The notes below the pieces were generated by a model. It made no database searches and was not told the origin of the DNA. It worked only from the letters and a program-made list of their open reading frames with translations. Of a stretch of 35,488 nucleotides of DNA, positions 7,008 to 14,439 are shown piece by piece (the first letter of the stretch is position 1; each line of letters begins with the position of its first letter). Source of the DNA: Candidatus Bathyarchaeota archaeon (GTDB lineage: Archaea; Thermoproteota; Bathyarchaeia; TCS64); the NCBI GenBank assembly GCA_016930055.1, contig JAFGHP010000074.1, positions 1 through 35,488 on the forward strand, read 5' to 3'. A program made the position numbers and the translations under genes.

Positions 7008-7652
7008 ATGTCCTTTGCTAACCGTTGGGAAAGAAGTAATGAGCCCTCATTCTCGAGTAAGGTAAAAGATGCGGTCCGCCCTCCAGGTCCTCTTAAACCA
7101 AGACTCGATGCTGCAACAAAAAGGATTGAGATGCAGATTCAACGCCTAGATCAGGCGTCAAATAGATTCCAAGAGCGTGATAAATCAATCTTCAATAGAA
7201 TTGTTGATGCTTATGCTAAACATGATACAGCACGAGCTAATGTTTTCGCCAATGAGTTGGCTGAAATACGTAAAATGGAGAAGATGATTTTCCACGCAAA
7301 ATTGGCCCTTGAACAGATTACGTTAAGACTCAAAACTGTAACTGAGTTAGGTGATGTTGCTGTTACATTGCTACCCGTAGTAGGTGTGATTAGCGATATT
7401 AAGACTGGAATGGCTGCTATTAGTCCTCAAGCTGAGAAAGAACTTGGAGAAATTGGTAACCTTCTAAGTGGAATTGTAGTTGATGCTGGTGCAGTAACTG
7501 GCATGACAATTAACTTCGAGTCTGTTAATGAAGATTCCGCCAAGATCTTAGAAGAGGCCCAAACAATAGCTGAGTCGAGAATGAAAGACACATTCCCAGA
7601 GCTGCCTGGTAGTAAAAGTCAGCTTGGGACTGGTCTTTCTGATAGGGTCTAA
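7008..7652 (+). CDS. cdvB: ESCRT-III-like protein (CdvB-type), first paralogue
   Basis: A 214-residue helical protein of the Snf7/CdvB family, the filament-forming membrane-remodelling subunit of archaeal cell division. Residues about 30-115 form the long basic alpha1-alpha2 hairpin (RLDQASNRFQERDKSIF, then ANELAEIRKMEKM). Residues 115-190 are the more acidic second half, with conserved-looking LGEIGNLLSGIVVDAG. A short Pro-rich FPELP motif (196-200) near the end may be the MIT-interacting motif for the downstream ATPase. There is no C-terminal winged helix. GC content is visibly higher than in its neighbours (37-50% in four sampled 60-base rows, versus 27-33% in cdvC/cdvB-2), which hints at high expression. 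A hairpin and T tract follow the gene. Confidence 0.92.
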   Translation: MSFANRWERSNEPSFSSKVKDAVRPPGPLKPRLDAATKRIEMQIQRLDQASNRFQERDKSIFNRIVDAYAKHDTARANVFANELAEIRKMEKMIFHAKLALEQITLRLKTVTELGDVAVTLLPVVGVISDIKTGMAAISPQAEKELGEIGNLLSGIVVDAGAVTGMTINFESVNEDSAKILEEAQTIAESRMKDTFPELPGSKSQLGTGLSDRV

Positions 7653-7656
7653 AAAC

Positions 7657-7697
7657 AGAGGTGAACGGAATGATTCCGGATACCTCTTTTCTCCCCT
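7657..7697 (+). terminator. Hairpin plus T-rich tract after cdvB-1
   Basis: AGAGGT (7657-7662) pairs with ACCTCT (7682-7687), and inside it CGGAA (7666-7670) pairs with TTCCG (7674-7678), separated by a 3x3 internal loop. The stem is followed directly by a pyrimidine run, TTTTCTCCCCTTTTTT. This begins five bases after the cdvB-1 stop, so it should end or attenuate transcription before cdvB-2 or stabilise the upstream mRNA. Confidence 0.6.
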
Positions 7698-7723
7698 TTT
7701 TTATAATAAAATTAGTTAATGAA

Positions 7724-7794
7724 AGAGGTCATTTAATATTAGTTAGACCTGTTTTTAGAATAATTTTTAGTTTATTTAAAAAATATTAAAGGAG
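7724..7794 (+). promoter_or_regulatory. Probable internal promoter and RBS of cdvB-2
   Basis: After the hairpin the spacer holds an inverted repeat, AGGTC (7726-7730) and GACCT (7745-7749), then a TATA-like TTTATTTAAA (7771-7780) and a Shine-Dalgarno GGAG (7791-7794) eight bases before ATG 7803. The inverted repeat is a candidate operator. These elements suggest cdvB-2, cdvC and the fourth gene form their own transcription unit. Confidence 0.4.
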
Positions 7795-7802
7795 TCTATC
7801 TG

Positions 7803-8561
7803 ATGAATATACTGAATCGCAAACAGAATGTAGTCCCCACCCCAGAGGCAATAAATGAGTTAAAAAAACAGAGTGCTCGACTTGATCAAGTACAGAGTAA
7901 TTTACGGATGAGGGATAAAATATTATTTGAACAAACTGCAAAAGCGATTCAGAGATCAGATAAAATACGTGCAAGAATTTATGCAAACGAACTTAATAGA
8001 ATCCGCCAGTTGAAACAAGTGATTGCCCAAAGCCAATTAGCTATAGAGTGTATAGCGATTCGACTTGAAAACTTCCTTGACCTATATAATATTGTAACTG
8101 AATTGAAACCAATAACACAAGTTGTGAAAGAAGTTTCAAGTGATGTATCCAAAGTATTACCTCAAGTAGCTTCTGAACTTGAACAATTAAATAGTATTGC
8201 TAGTGAAACTTTGATGAACACGAGTGTAAACTTTAACCAATCTTCACTTGACTTTGCATTCCAGACTAATAATGAAAGCGAAGATATTTTAAATGAAGTA
8301 TCAAATTTAATTGAAAACAACTTACATTCAAGTTTCCCTGAACCACCGATTAAATCAACTTCTCGTGTATCTAAAGCTCCTTTATTTGAAGCGATCTCTT
8401 ACGAATCGAATTATTCTTCAGATCCCTATACTTTAGAAGATAGAAATACTAAAACAAAGGATAATATTCAAAATTGGAAACTTTTCTCTGATGATGTAGC
8501 AAAAATGCTTGATGATCTTAGTAAGAAAGGTCAATTAAAGATGGAGGAAGTAATCGCATGA
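7803..8561 (+). CDS. cdvB: ESCRT-III-like protein (CdvB-type), second paralogue
   Basis: A 252-residue paralogue of the upstream CdvB. The cores align throughout: RLDQVQSNLRMRDKILFEQ matches the first protein's RLDQASNRFQERDKSIFNR, and ANELNRIRQLKQV matches ANELAEIRKMEKM. The core ends in FPEPP at 178-182, equivalent to FPELP in the first. It then adds a 70-residue tail: a polar linker and a terminal amphipathic helix (FSDDVAKMLDDLSKKG). That helix resembles the start of a winged helix or a MIM1-like helix, with Leu/Met at the spaced positions. The last codons overlap cdvC by four bases (ATGA), so the two are translationally coupled. Its GC content is at the local average, unlike the first paralogue. 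Confidence 0.9.
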   Translation: MNILNRKQNVVPTPEAINELKKQSARLDQVQSNLRMRDKILFEQTAKAIQRSDKIRARIYANELNRIRQLKQVIAQSQLAIECIAIRLENFLDLYNIVTELKPITQVVKEVSSDVSKVLPQVASELEQLNSIASETLMNTSVNFNQSSLDFAFQTNNESEDILNEVSNLIENNLHSSFPEPPIKSTSRVSKAPLFEAISYESNYSSDPYTLEDRNTKTKDNIQNWKLFSDDVAKMLDDLSKKGQLKMEEVIA

Positions 8562-9718
8562 GTGTTGCTAATCAATTAGAACAATCAGCTATGCAATATG
8601 CATCACAAGCAGTTCAATTTGATAGAATGGGCAATAGAGAAAAAGCAGCAGAATGCTATAACAATGCCATCGATCAATTACAAAAATTAGTAAGACTCTA
8701 TCCTGATTATACCTTTAACAGGCTATATATTGAAAAAGTAACTACTTACAAAGAAAGAATAAAAATTCTAAAATCTGAAGATGGTGAAGAAGCAGGATAT
8801 GAAAAATTTACTAGTTTTGAGTCGAGACAAACTTCTACAGCTGACACAACAGAAGAATCAAAAGAAATTGTTGAGAAACCTAATGTGAAATGGGCTGAAG
8901 TTGCTGGACTTGAAGATGCTAAAAAAGCTATAAAAGAAGTTATAGTTTATCCTGTTAAAAGACCCGATCTATTTCCTCTAGGATGGAGTAGAGGTCTTTT
9001 ACTTTTTGGTCCACCTGGTTGTGGGAAAACTTTGTTAGCTGCCGCTGTTGCTACAGAAATTGATGCAGATTTTATTCAGATTGATCCAGCTTCAATTATG
9101 TCAAAATGGTTAGGCGCAGCCGAACAGAATGTAGCAAAAATATTTTCTGGTGCACGAAAAAACGCAATAGATGGTACTCCTGTAATAATTTTCATTGATG
9201 AAGTTGACAGTATTCTTGGTGTTCATACAAATGAAGTAGGTGGCGAGGTTCGTATGAGAAACCAATTTTTAAAAGAAATGGACGGGCTCCAAGATAAAGG
9301 TAAAAATTATCATTTATATGTTGTTGCAGCTACAAACAAACCGTGGGATTTAGATTGGGCTTTTATTAGACGTTTCCAAAAAAGAGTGATGGTACCTCTA
9401 CCTGATTACGCAACTCGTTTACAAATGTTTGAATTGAATTGCACACAGTTAGAACTAACACCTGATGTTAATCTACATGAATTAACAAAAATTACAGATG
9501 GCTATAGTGGTAGTGACATTAAGGATGTTTGTCAAGTTGTTAGACAAGAAGTAATTCGAGAATTATTTGAATCAGGAAAAGCCTATGAAAAAACCTCTAA
9601 ACCAAGAGCTATTTCAATGAAAGATTTTGTAACATCTATTAATAATAGAAAACCAAGCGTTTCAAAAGAAATGATGGTTAGTTATGATAAATGGTTTGAT
9701 CAATTCAAAGCTTTGTAA
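8558..9718 (+). CDS. cdvC: CdvC/Vps4-like MIT-AAA ATPase
   Basis: A 386-residue Vps4-family ATPase that disassembles or remodels ESCRT-III filaments. Residues 1-72 form an N-terminal MIT three-helix bundle (QAVQFDRMGNREKAAECY). A charged linker (73-105) follows, then one AAA domain: Walker A GPPGCGKT (151-158), pore loop KWLGAAE (183-189), Walker B IIFIDEVD (210-217), sensor-1 Asn260, and the arginine-finger pair Arg271-Arg272. The C-terminal helix YDKWFDQF (376-383) is typical of Vps4. All catalytic residues are present. GGAGG stands a few bases upstream of the start inside the end of cdvB-2. The MIT domain should bind proline motifs in the two ESCRT-III proteins. Confidence 0.95.
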   Translation: MSVANQLEQSAMQYASQAVQFDRMGNREKAAECYNNAIDQLQKLVRLYPDYTFNRLYIEKVTTYKERIKILKSEDGEEAGYEKFTSFESRQTSTADTTEESKEIVEKPNVKWAEVAGLEDAKKAIKEVIVYPVKRPDLFPLGWSRGLLLFGPPGCGKTLLAAAVATEIDADFIQIDPASIMSKWLGAAEQNVAKIFSGARKNAIDGTPVIIFIDEVDSILGVHTNEVGGEVRMRNQFLKEMDGLQDKGKNYHLYVVAATNKPWDLDWAFIRRFQKRVMVPLPDYATRLQMFELNCTQLELTPDVNLHELTKITDGYSGSDIKDVCQVVRQEVIRELFESGKAYEKTSKPRAISMKDFVTSINNRKPSVSKEMMVSYDKWFDQFKAL

Positions 9719-9731
9719 GGATGCATAAAAA

Positions 9732-10127
9732 TTGAAATCTAATACCGAACATATATCAAAAGCAGTTAATGAGCTAAGTGAAACATATTCTGAAACTGCT
9801 AAAAATTTAGTTTTAATGAGAGAGAACCTTAAGGAAGTAAAATCTCTTTATGATAACGGTTATGGGAATTTAGGTAAAAACTTAATCTCTTTAGGAGTTA
9901 CACTTGTATTATTCCCTGAACCTACATTAATAAGTGATGCAATAGGTTGTGGAGTAATTGGTGTTGGCTGTTTATATAATCGATTAAGTCCTCCACCAAT
10001 TTTTGTAGATGATATATACAAAATCATTGATAATAATATTAAAGAAATTTTTCATAATGACATTGGACTAACAAAAAATTTTATTGTTCCCATTGATTTT
10101 AACTCACTTAATTTCTCTCTCGATTAA
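9732..10127 (+). CDS. Unrecognised small protein with hydrophobic hairpin, fourth gene of Cdv cluster
   Basis: A 131-residue protein of no family known to me. Residues 1-45 are polar and helical (coiled-coil-like). Residues 48-83 form a hydrophobic hairpin (NLISLGVTLVLF, a Pro turn FPEPT at 61-65, then a Gly-rich ISDAIGCGVIGVGCLY). A proline stretch LSPPPIF (85-91) and an acidic/hydrophobic C-terminus follow. It starts at TTG 9732; the ATG at 9720 is closed by a stop after four codons, and AAGGAT (9717-9722) is a suitable Shine-Dalgarno. It follows cdvC by 13 bases on the same strand and is very probably co-transcribed. A membrane anchor or adaptor for the ESCRT machinery is an inference from position and composition. 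Confidence 0.75.
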   Translation: MKSNTEHISKAVNELSETYSETAKNLVLMRENLKEVKSLYDNGYGNLGKNLISLGVTLVLFPEPTLISDAIGCGVIGVGCLYNRLSPPPIFVDDIYKIIDNNIKEIFHNDIGLTKNFIVPIDFNSLNFSLD

Positions 10128-10168
10128 TAATTTCTTATTAAGCATTTTTTACTAGATTTTTAAAAAAA

Positions 10169-10178
10169 TTTATTTAAA
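10169..10178 (+). promoter_or_regulatory. TATA box of mtnP
   Basis: TTTATTTAAA is centred about 29 bases before ATG 10203, with an A-rich stretch just upstream where TFB would bind. No Shine-Dalgarno is visible, which fits a leaderless mRNA. The position supports the ATG over the upstream in-frame TTG at 10182. Confidence 0.55.
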
Positions 10179-10202
10179 CTCTTGTTTAATCATATCTATA
10201 TT

Positions 10203-11000
10203 ATGTCTAGTGATCATTCTGCTGAAATAGCTATTATTGGTGGAACTGGAATCTATGATCCAGAATTATTCCAAGATAGAAAAGAGATAAAAATTTATAC
10301 TCCTTATGGAGCAACTTCAGATTTAATCTCTATCGGAATTTATGAAGGAAAAAAAATCGCGTTTCTTCAAAGACATGGTAAAGGTCATGTTATTCCTCCA
10401 CATAAAATTAATTATCGGGCAAATATTTGGGCCTTAAAAAATATTGGTGTTAAACAAATAATCGCGTCAAGTGCAGTAGGTAGTTTAAGGGAAGATTATA
10501 AGCCAGGAGAATTTGTACTCACAGACCAATTTATTGATAGAACTAAAACAAGGTTTGATACTTTTTATGAAGGTGGTCAAATTTGTCATATTAGTTCAGC
10601 TGATCCTATTTGCCCTAGCCTTCACAAATATTTTTCAAAATATGCTCAAGAAAATAATTTTCCAATACACACAAAAGGTACATATGTATGCATCGAAGGT
10701 CCTAGATTTTCTAGTAGAGCTGAATCTAAATTATTCAGAGATTGGGGTTGTGATATTATAGGAATGACCCTATATCCTGAAGTAATTTTAGCTAGGGAAG
10801 CAGAAATATGTTATGTCACTATTTCAATGGTAACAGATTACGATGTTTGGTCAGATAAACCTGTTAGTGCAGTTGAAGTGATAGAGATAATGTATAAAAA
10901 TGCAGCTAATTTTAAAAAATTAATCATGGGCGCAATACCCAATCTACCCGATTGTAATAATTGTGTATGTCAGTGTGCTCTTAAAAATGCTTTAGCATAA
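10203..11000 (+). CDS. mtnP: S-methyl-5'-thioadenosine phosphorylase
   Basis: A 265-residue nucleoside phosphorylase of the MTAP/PNP class: IIGGTGIYD at the N-terminus (phosphate loop), RHGKGHVIPPHKINYRAN, EGPRFSSRAES, and IGMTLYPEVILAREAEICY. It cleaves methylthioadenosine with phosphate to adenine and methylthioribose-1-phosphate, for polyamine and SAM by-product salvage. The C-terminus has clustered cysteines (DCNNCVCQC), including CxC, which in hyperthermophilic archaeal homologues forms stabilising disulfides. I chose ATG 10203 on the basis of the TATA box position; TTG 10182 would add seven residues. The gene converges on pyrG with only 18 bases between, where T tracts occur on both strands. 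Confidence 0.92.
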   Translation: MSSDHSAEIAIIGGTGIYDPELFQDRKEIKIYTPYGATSDLISIGIYEGKKIAFLQRHGKGHVIPPHKINYRANIWALKNIGVKQIIASSAVGSLREDYKPGEFVLTDQFIDRTKTRFDTFYEGGQICHISSADPICPSLHKYFSKYAQENNFPIHTKGTYVCIEGPRFSSRAESKLFRDWGCDIIGMTLYPEVILAREAEICYVTISMVTDYDVWSDKPVSAVEVIEIMYKNAANFKKLIMGAIPNLPDCNNCVCQCALKNALA

Positions 11001-11018
11001 ATTTTTTAATAATTTTAA

Positions 11019-12620
11019 TTATTTTTTAAATGATGCTTTAATAAAACCATAATATGGTGGACTTGGATTCCATGGGCGGCTTTTAAATTCAGGATGTGAT
11101 TGTGTAGCAAAAAAGAATTTATTGTTAGGTAATTCAATTGTTTCTGCTCTTTTTTTATCGAAACTCCATGCACCAAAAACTACTCCTACACTCTCAAGTT
11201 TTTCTTTATACTCAAGATTTATTTCCCATCTGTGTCGATGGCGTTCATAAATTTTTTCAGATTTATAAAGATTATAAGTTAAAGAATTTTTTTCAACAAC
11301 CGCTTCATGACTCCCAAGTCGCATAGTTCCACCTTTTTCTGTTAATTCTTTTTGTTCTGGTAAAAGATCAATTACTGGATGTTTAGTTTTTGGATTACAT
11401 TCTGTACTATCTGCATCTTCAAGTTTTAATAAATTTCTAGCAATTTCAACAATGGAGAGTTGAAGACCATAACATATTCCTAGAAATGGTTTGTTGTTTG
11501 TTCTACAATATTCAATTGCTTTGATTTTTCCTAAAGTACCACGGCTACCAAAACCTCCTGGAACGATTACACCATCATATTTTTTTAATAATTCAACTTT
11601 TGGGTTGTCTTCTTCAAATAATTCTGTTTCTATCAATTCAATTTTTACTTTACAACCAACTGCTGCAGCTGCATGTTTTAAAGCTTCATTAACACTCACA
11701 TATGAGTCAGCTAAGTCTGTATATTTTCCACATAATGCAATTTTTACACAATCTTTTGGGGTTTCAAACTTATTCACCATTTTTTCCCAATCCGACCATT
11801 TTGGTTGGTTACTTTCTAATTTCAAATAATCTGTTAATACATCTCCCATTCCTTGATTTTCTAAAATTAAAGGAAGTTTATAGATTGTATCGATATTATA
11901 ACTAGTGAATACTGCACGGTCTTCAACACTACAATAAGAAGCAATTTTTTCTTTTGGAGACTGAGGTAAAGGACCTGTTTCTAATCTTGCCACAATTATG
12001 TCTGGTTGTAAACCAATTGCCCTAAGCTCTTTCACACTATGTTGAGTTGGTTTAGTTTTAGGTTCACCAACTGCATTTAATACAGGAACTAATGTTACGT
12101 GTACTAACAATGTATCATTACGTTTTTCTTCCATCCTGATTTGTCTAAATGCTTCTAAAAATGGTAAGCTTTCTATATCTCCGACGGTTCCACCACATTC
12201 AATTAATATTATGTCTGCTCCACTTTCTTTTGTAGTAATTCGAATTTTTCGTTTAATTTCATCTGTTATATGGGGGATTATTTGAACACATCTCCCTAGA
12301 TATCCTCCATTTCTCTCTTGTTTAATTACATTAAGATAAATTTGACCGCTAGTGATATTATTATTTTTAGTGAGTGTTATTCCTAGAAATCTTTCATAAG
12401 TTCCTAAATCCATATCAGCTTCATAGCCATCATCTAAGACAAACACTTCACCATGAATATAGGGGTTCATAGTGCCAGCATCAACATTTAAGTAAGGATC
12501 ACATTTTATTGCTGTAATTTCAAAACCCCTGGCTTGAAGCATTTTTCCTATACTACAAGTGATGATCCCTTTTCCAATGCCGCTTAGAACTCCTCCAGTA
12601 ATAAAAATATATTTTACCAA
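11019..12620 (-). CDS. pyrG: CTP synthase (glutamine-hydrolysing)
   Basis: A 533-residue two-domain enzyme making CTP from UTP, ATP and glutamine. The synthetase domain (1-270) opens with a P-loop-like GGVLSGIGKGI (9-19) and has DPYLNVDAGTMNPYIHGEVF (41-60) and ECGGTVGDIES. The class I glutamine amidotransferase domain (about 292-533) has PGGFGSRG (354-361), nucleophile Cys383 in GICYG, and a C-terminal SHPEF with the catalytic His and Glu. The start is TTG 12620; no Shine-Dalgarno precedes it, so it is probably leaderless. Length and motifs are complete. Confidence 0.97.
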   Translation of the reverse strand: MVKYIFITGGVLSGIGKGIITCSIGKMLQARGFEITAIKCDPYLNVDAGTMNPYIHGEVFVLDDGYEADMDLGTYERFLGITLTKNNNITSGQIYLNVIKQERNGGYLGRCVQIIPHITDEIKRKIRITTKESGADIILIECGGTVGDIESLPFLEAFRQIRMEEKRNDTLLVHVTLVPVLNAVGEPKTKPTQHSVKELRAIGLQPDIIVARLETGPLPQSPKEKIASYCSVEDRAVFTSYNIDTIYKLPLILENQGMGDVLTDYLKLESNQPKWSDWEKMVNKFETPKDCVKIALCGKYTDLADSYVSVNEALKHAAAAVGCKVKIELIETELFEEDNPKVELLKKYDGVIVPGGFGSRGTLGKIKAIEYCRTNNKPFLGICYGLQLSIVEIARNLLKLEDADSTECNPKTKHPVIDLLPEQKELTEKGGTMRLGSHEAVVEKNSLTYNLYKSEKIYERHRHRWEINLEYKEKLESVGVVFGAWSFDKKRAETIELPNNKFFFATQSHPEFKSRPWNPSPPYYGFIKASFKK

Positions 12621-12764
12621 GGATAAAACCTATCCATAATATTGAAAAAAGCTATATTTGTAAAATAAAAACCCTTCCTAAATTAAAAAAATAATTAAAA
12701 GTAATTTTATTTCTAATTATTTCAACAATAACTATTTAAAATAAGGAAATAATATTATTTTTTA

Positions 12765-14294
12765 TTAAAATGTTGGTAATGGAATCCTGGCATCTGTTGT
12801 AACATTAATTCCCAGCTGAATTAACGGTATTTCATCACCATTATTCATAAGATGTGTAGTGTGCATTTCACAGCCCTTAAATTGAATTAACGCATCAACA
12901 CATTTTCTTGCTCTCACATCATTAACAGCACTAGCCGCAAGAGCATCTAAAACCTCTTTAACATCTAAACAAGCAGTACTACGCCCGAAAGTTCGTTTAA
13001 GTCTAACCAAACTTTCAATAACCAAAGGCGATATTAACAGAGCGCCTTCTTCAAGACCAACAAATTCTTTAACGGCATTTAATAATGCTGCAGATTCAGC
13101 ATGCATAAGAGGACTATTTTTACCAGTAACTATTTTTTTCTTATGACCTATAGTAATTTCGATTGCAGCACCACAAAAAATTCCTTTATATCCTTTGCCT
13201 TCATTTTTTCTTTTTTCAGCATCTTTCGCAGCATCTCTTGCAGGCATAACCACTCTTCTATCATCTGGTTTTACATTTAGTTTTGCCATTACATTTTCAA
13301 TACGGTTTAAAGTATCTCTTCCTGTATTTCCTTCAACAAAATCTCTGTTATAACGGAAATAACGTCGAGCTACCTCATCTTTAGCTGCAATACAACATAC
13401 TTCATCATCAACTATACCTTCCTTAGCCATATTTACTCCCATATCTGTTGGGCTCTTATAATTAGCTAAAGGATCATTAGGGCCTACCATTTTCTCTATT
13501 AATCTTTTTAATATTGAAAAATTTTCAATATCTCTATTATAATTAATAGCTATTACACCATACTCTGCGAGATGGAATGGATCAACCATGTTATAATCGT
13601 TTAAATCTGCGGTTGCAGCTTCATATGCAATATTAACTGGATGTTCAAGCTTTAAATTCCATATTGGAAAAGTTTCAAATTTAGCAAATCCTGAATTAAT
13701 TCCATTTTTTCTATCATTGTAAATTTGGCTCATAGAAAAACTCATTTTACCACTTCCAGGACCTGGTGCAGTTACTACAACAATTTTTTTCTTTGTAGTT
13801 ACGTATTCGGGTTTACCATAACCATCGTCACTTAGAACTTTGTCTAAATCTGTGAGATAATTAGGTATTTCATATCCAATATATACTGGATAACCCCAAT
13901 TTTCAAGTCTTTGTTTAAATTTTAGAGCACTCCATTCTCCACTAAACCGATTTATAACAACTGCAGAAACGGGTAAGCCAATTTCTGCAAGATCTGTAAT
14001 ATCTTTGATAATTTGGTCTTCATAAGTTAAACCAAAATCTCGTCGAACTTTTCTTCCTTCAATGTCTTTAGCTGAAATGCAGTGTACGATTTCCATTTGA
14101 GGACTCAATTGTTTCAACATTCTGACTTTTGTATCTACGAGATATCCCGGTAATACACGACTTGCATGATTATCATATCTTAGTTTACCTCCAAATTCAA
14201 GATACAATTTATCAAATTTAGAAACTCTTTCAAAAATTTTCTTTATCTGTGCATCTAAATATTTTTCAGTATTAAACCCTATCTTATTTATCAT
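12765..14294 (-). CDS. DUF1846 family protein
   Basis: A 509-residue member of DUF1846, a family I know mainly from Firmicutes and other bacteria and whose biochemical role is not established. It begins with IGFNTEKYLDAQ and carries the family's nucleotide-binding-like segment VVVTAPGPGSGKMSFSMSQ (about 172-190), then FPIWNLKLEHPVNIAYEAATADLNDYNMVDPFH-type conserved blocks. The P-loop-like GPGSGK suggests ATP or phosphate binding. GAGGG upstream gives a plausible ribosome-binding site for ATG 14294. The length is full. Its presence beside a bacterial-type gpmI suggests transfer from bacteria, although base composition looks local. Confidence 0.88.
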   Translation of the reverse strand: MINKIGFNTEKYLDAQIKKIFERVSKFDKLYLEFGGKLRYDNHASRVLPGYLVDTKVRMLKQLSPQMEIVHCISAKDIEGRKVRRDFGLTYEDQIIKDITDLAEIGLPVSAVVINRFSGEWSALKFKQRLENWGYPVYIGYEIPNYLTDLDKVLSDDGYGKPEYVTTKKKIVVVTAPGPGSGKMSFSMSQIYNDRKNGINSGFAKFETFPIWNLKLEHPVNIAYEAATADLNDYNMVDPFHLAEYGVIAINYNRDIENFSILKRLIEKMVGPNDPLANYKSPTDMGVNMAKEGIVDDEVCCIAAKDEVARRYFRYNRDFVEGNTGRDTLNRIENVMAKLNVKPDDRRVVMPARDAAKDAEKRKNEGKGYKGIFCGAAIEITIGHKKKIVTGKNSPLMHAESAALLNAVKEFVGLEEGALLISPLVIESLVRLKRTFGRSTACLDVKEVLDALAASAVNDVRARKCVDALIQFKGCEMHTTHLMNNGDEIPLIQLGINVTTDARIPLPTF

Positions 14295-14439
14295 TAGTAA
14301 ACCCTCTTATAGATAATATTGGAATACTGGACATTTTAAATACCTTCTTTATGACTTTTTTAATTATCCTATGGGTAAACGAATCTTTTAACCTTAAAAT
14401 AATAAAATCTTTATCATTACTAGGCTGTTATGCTTCTTT

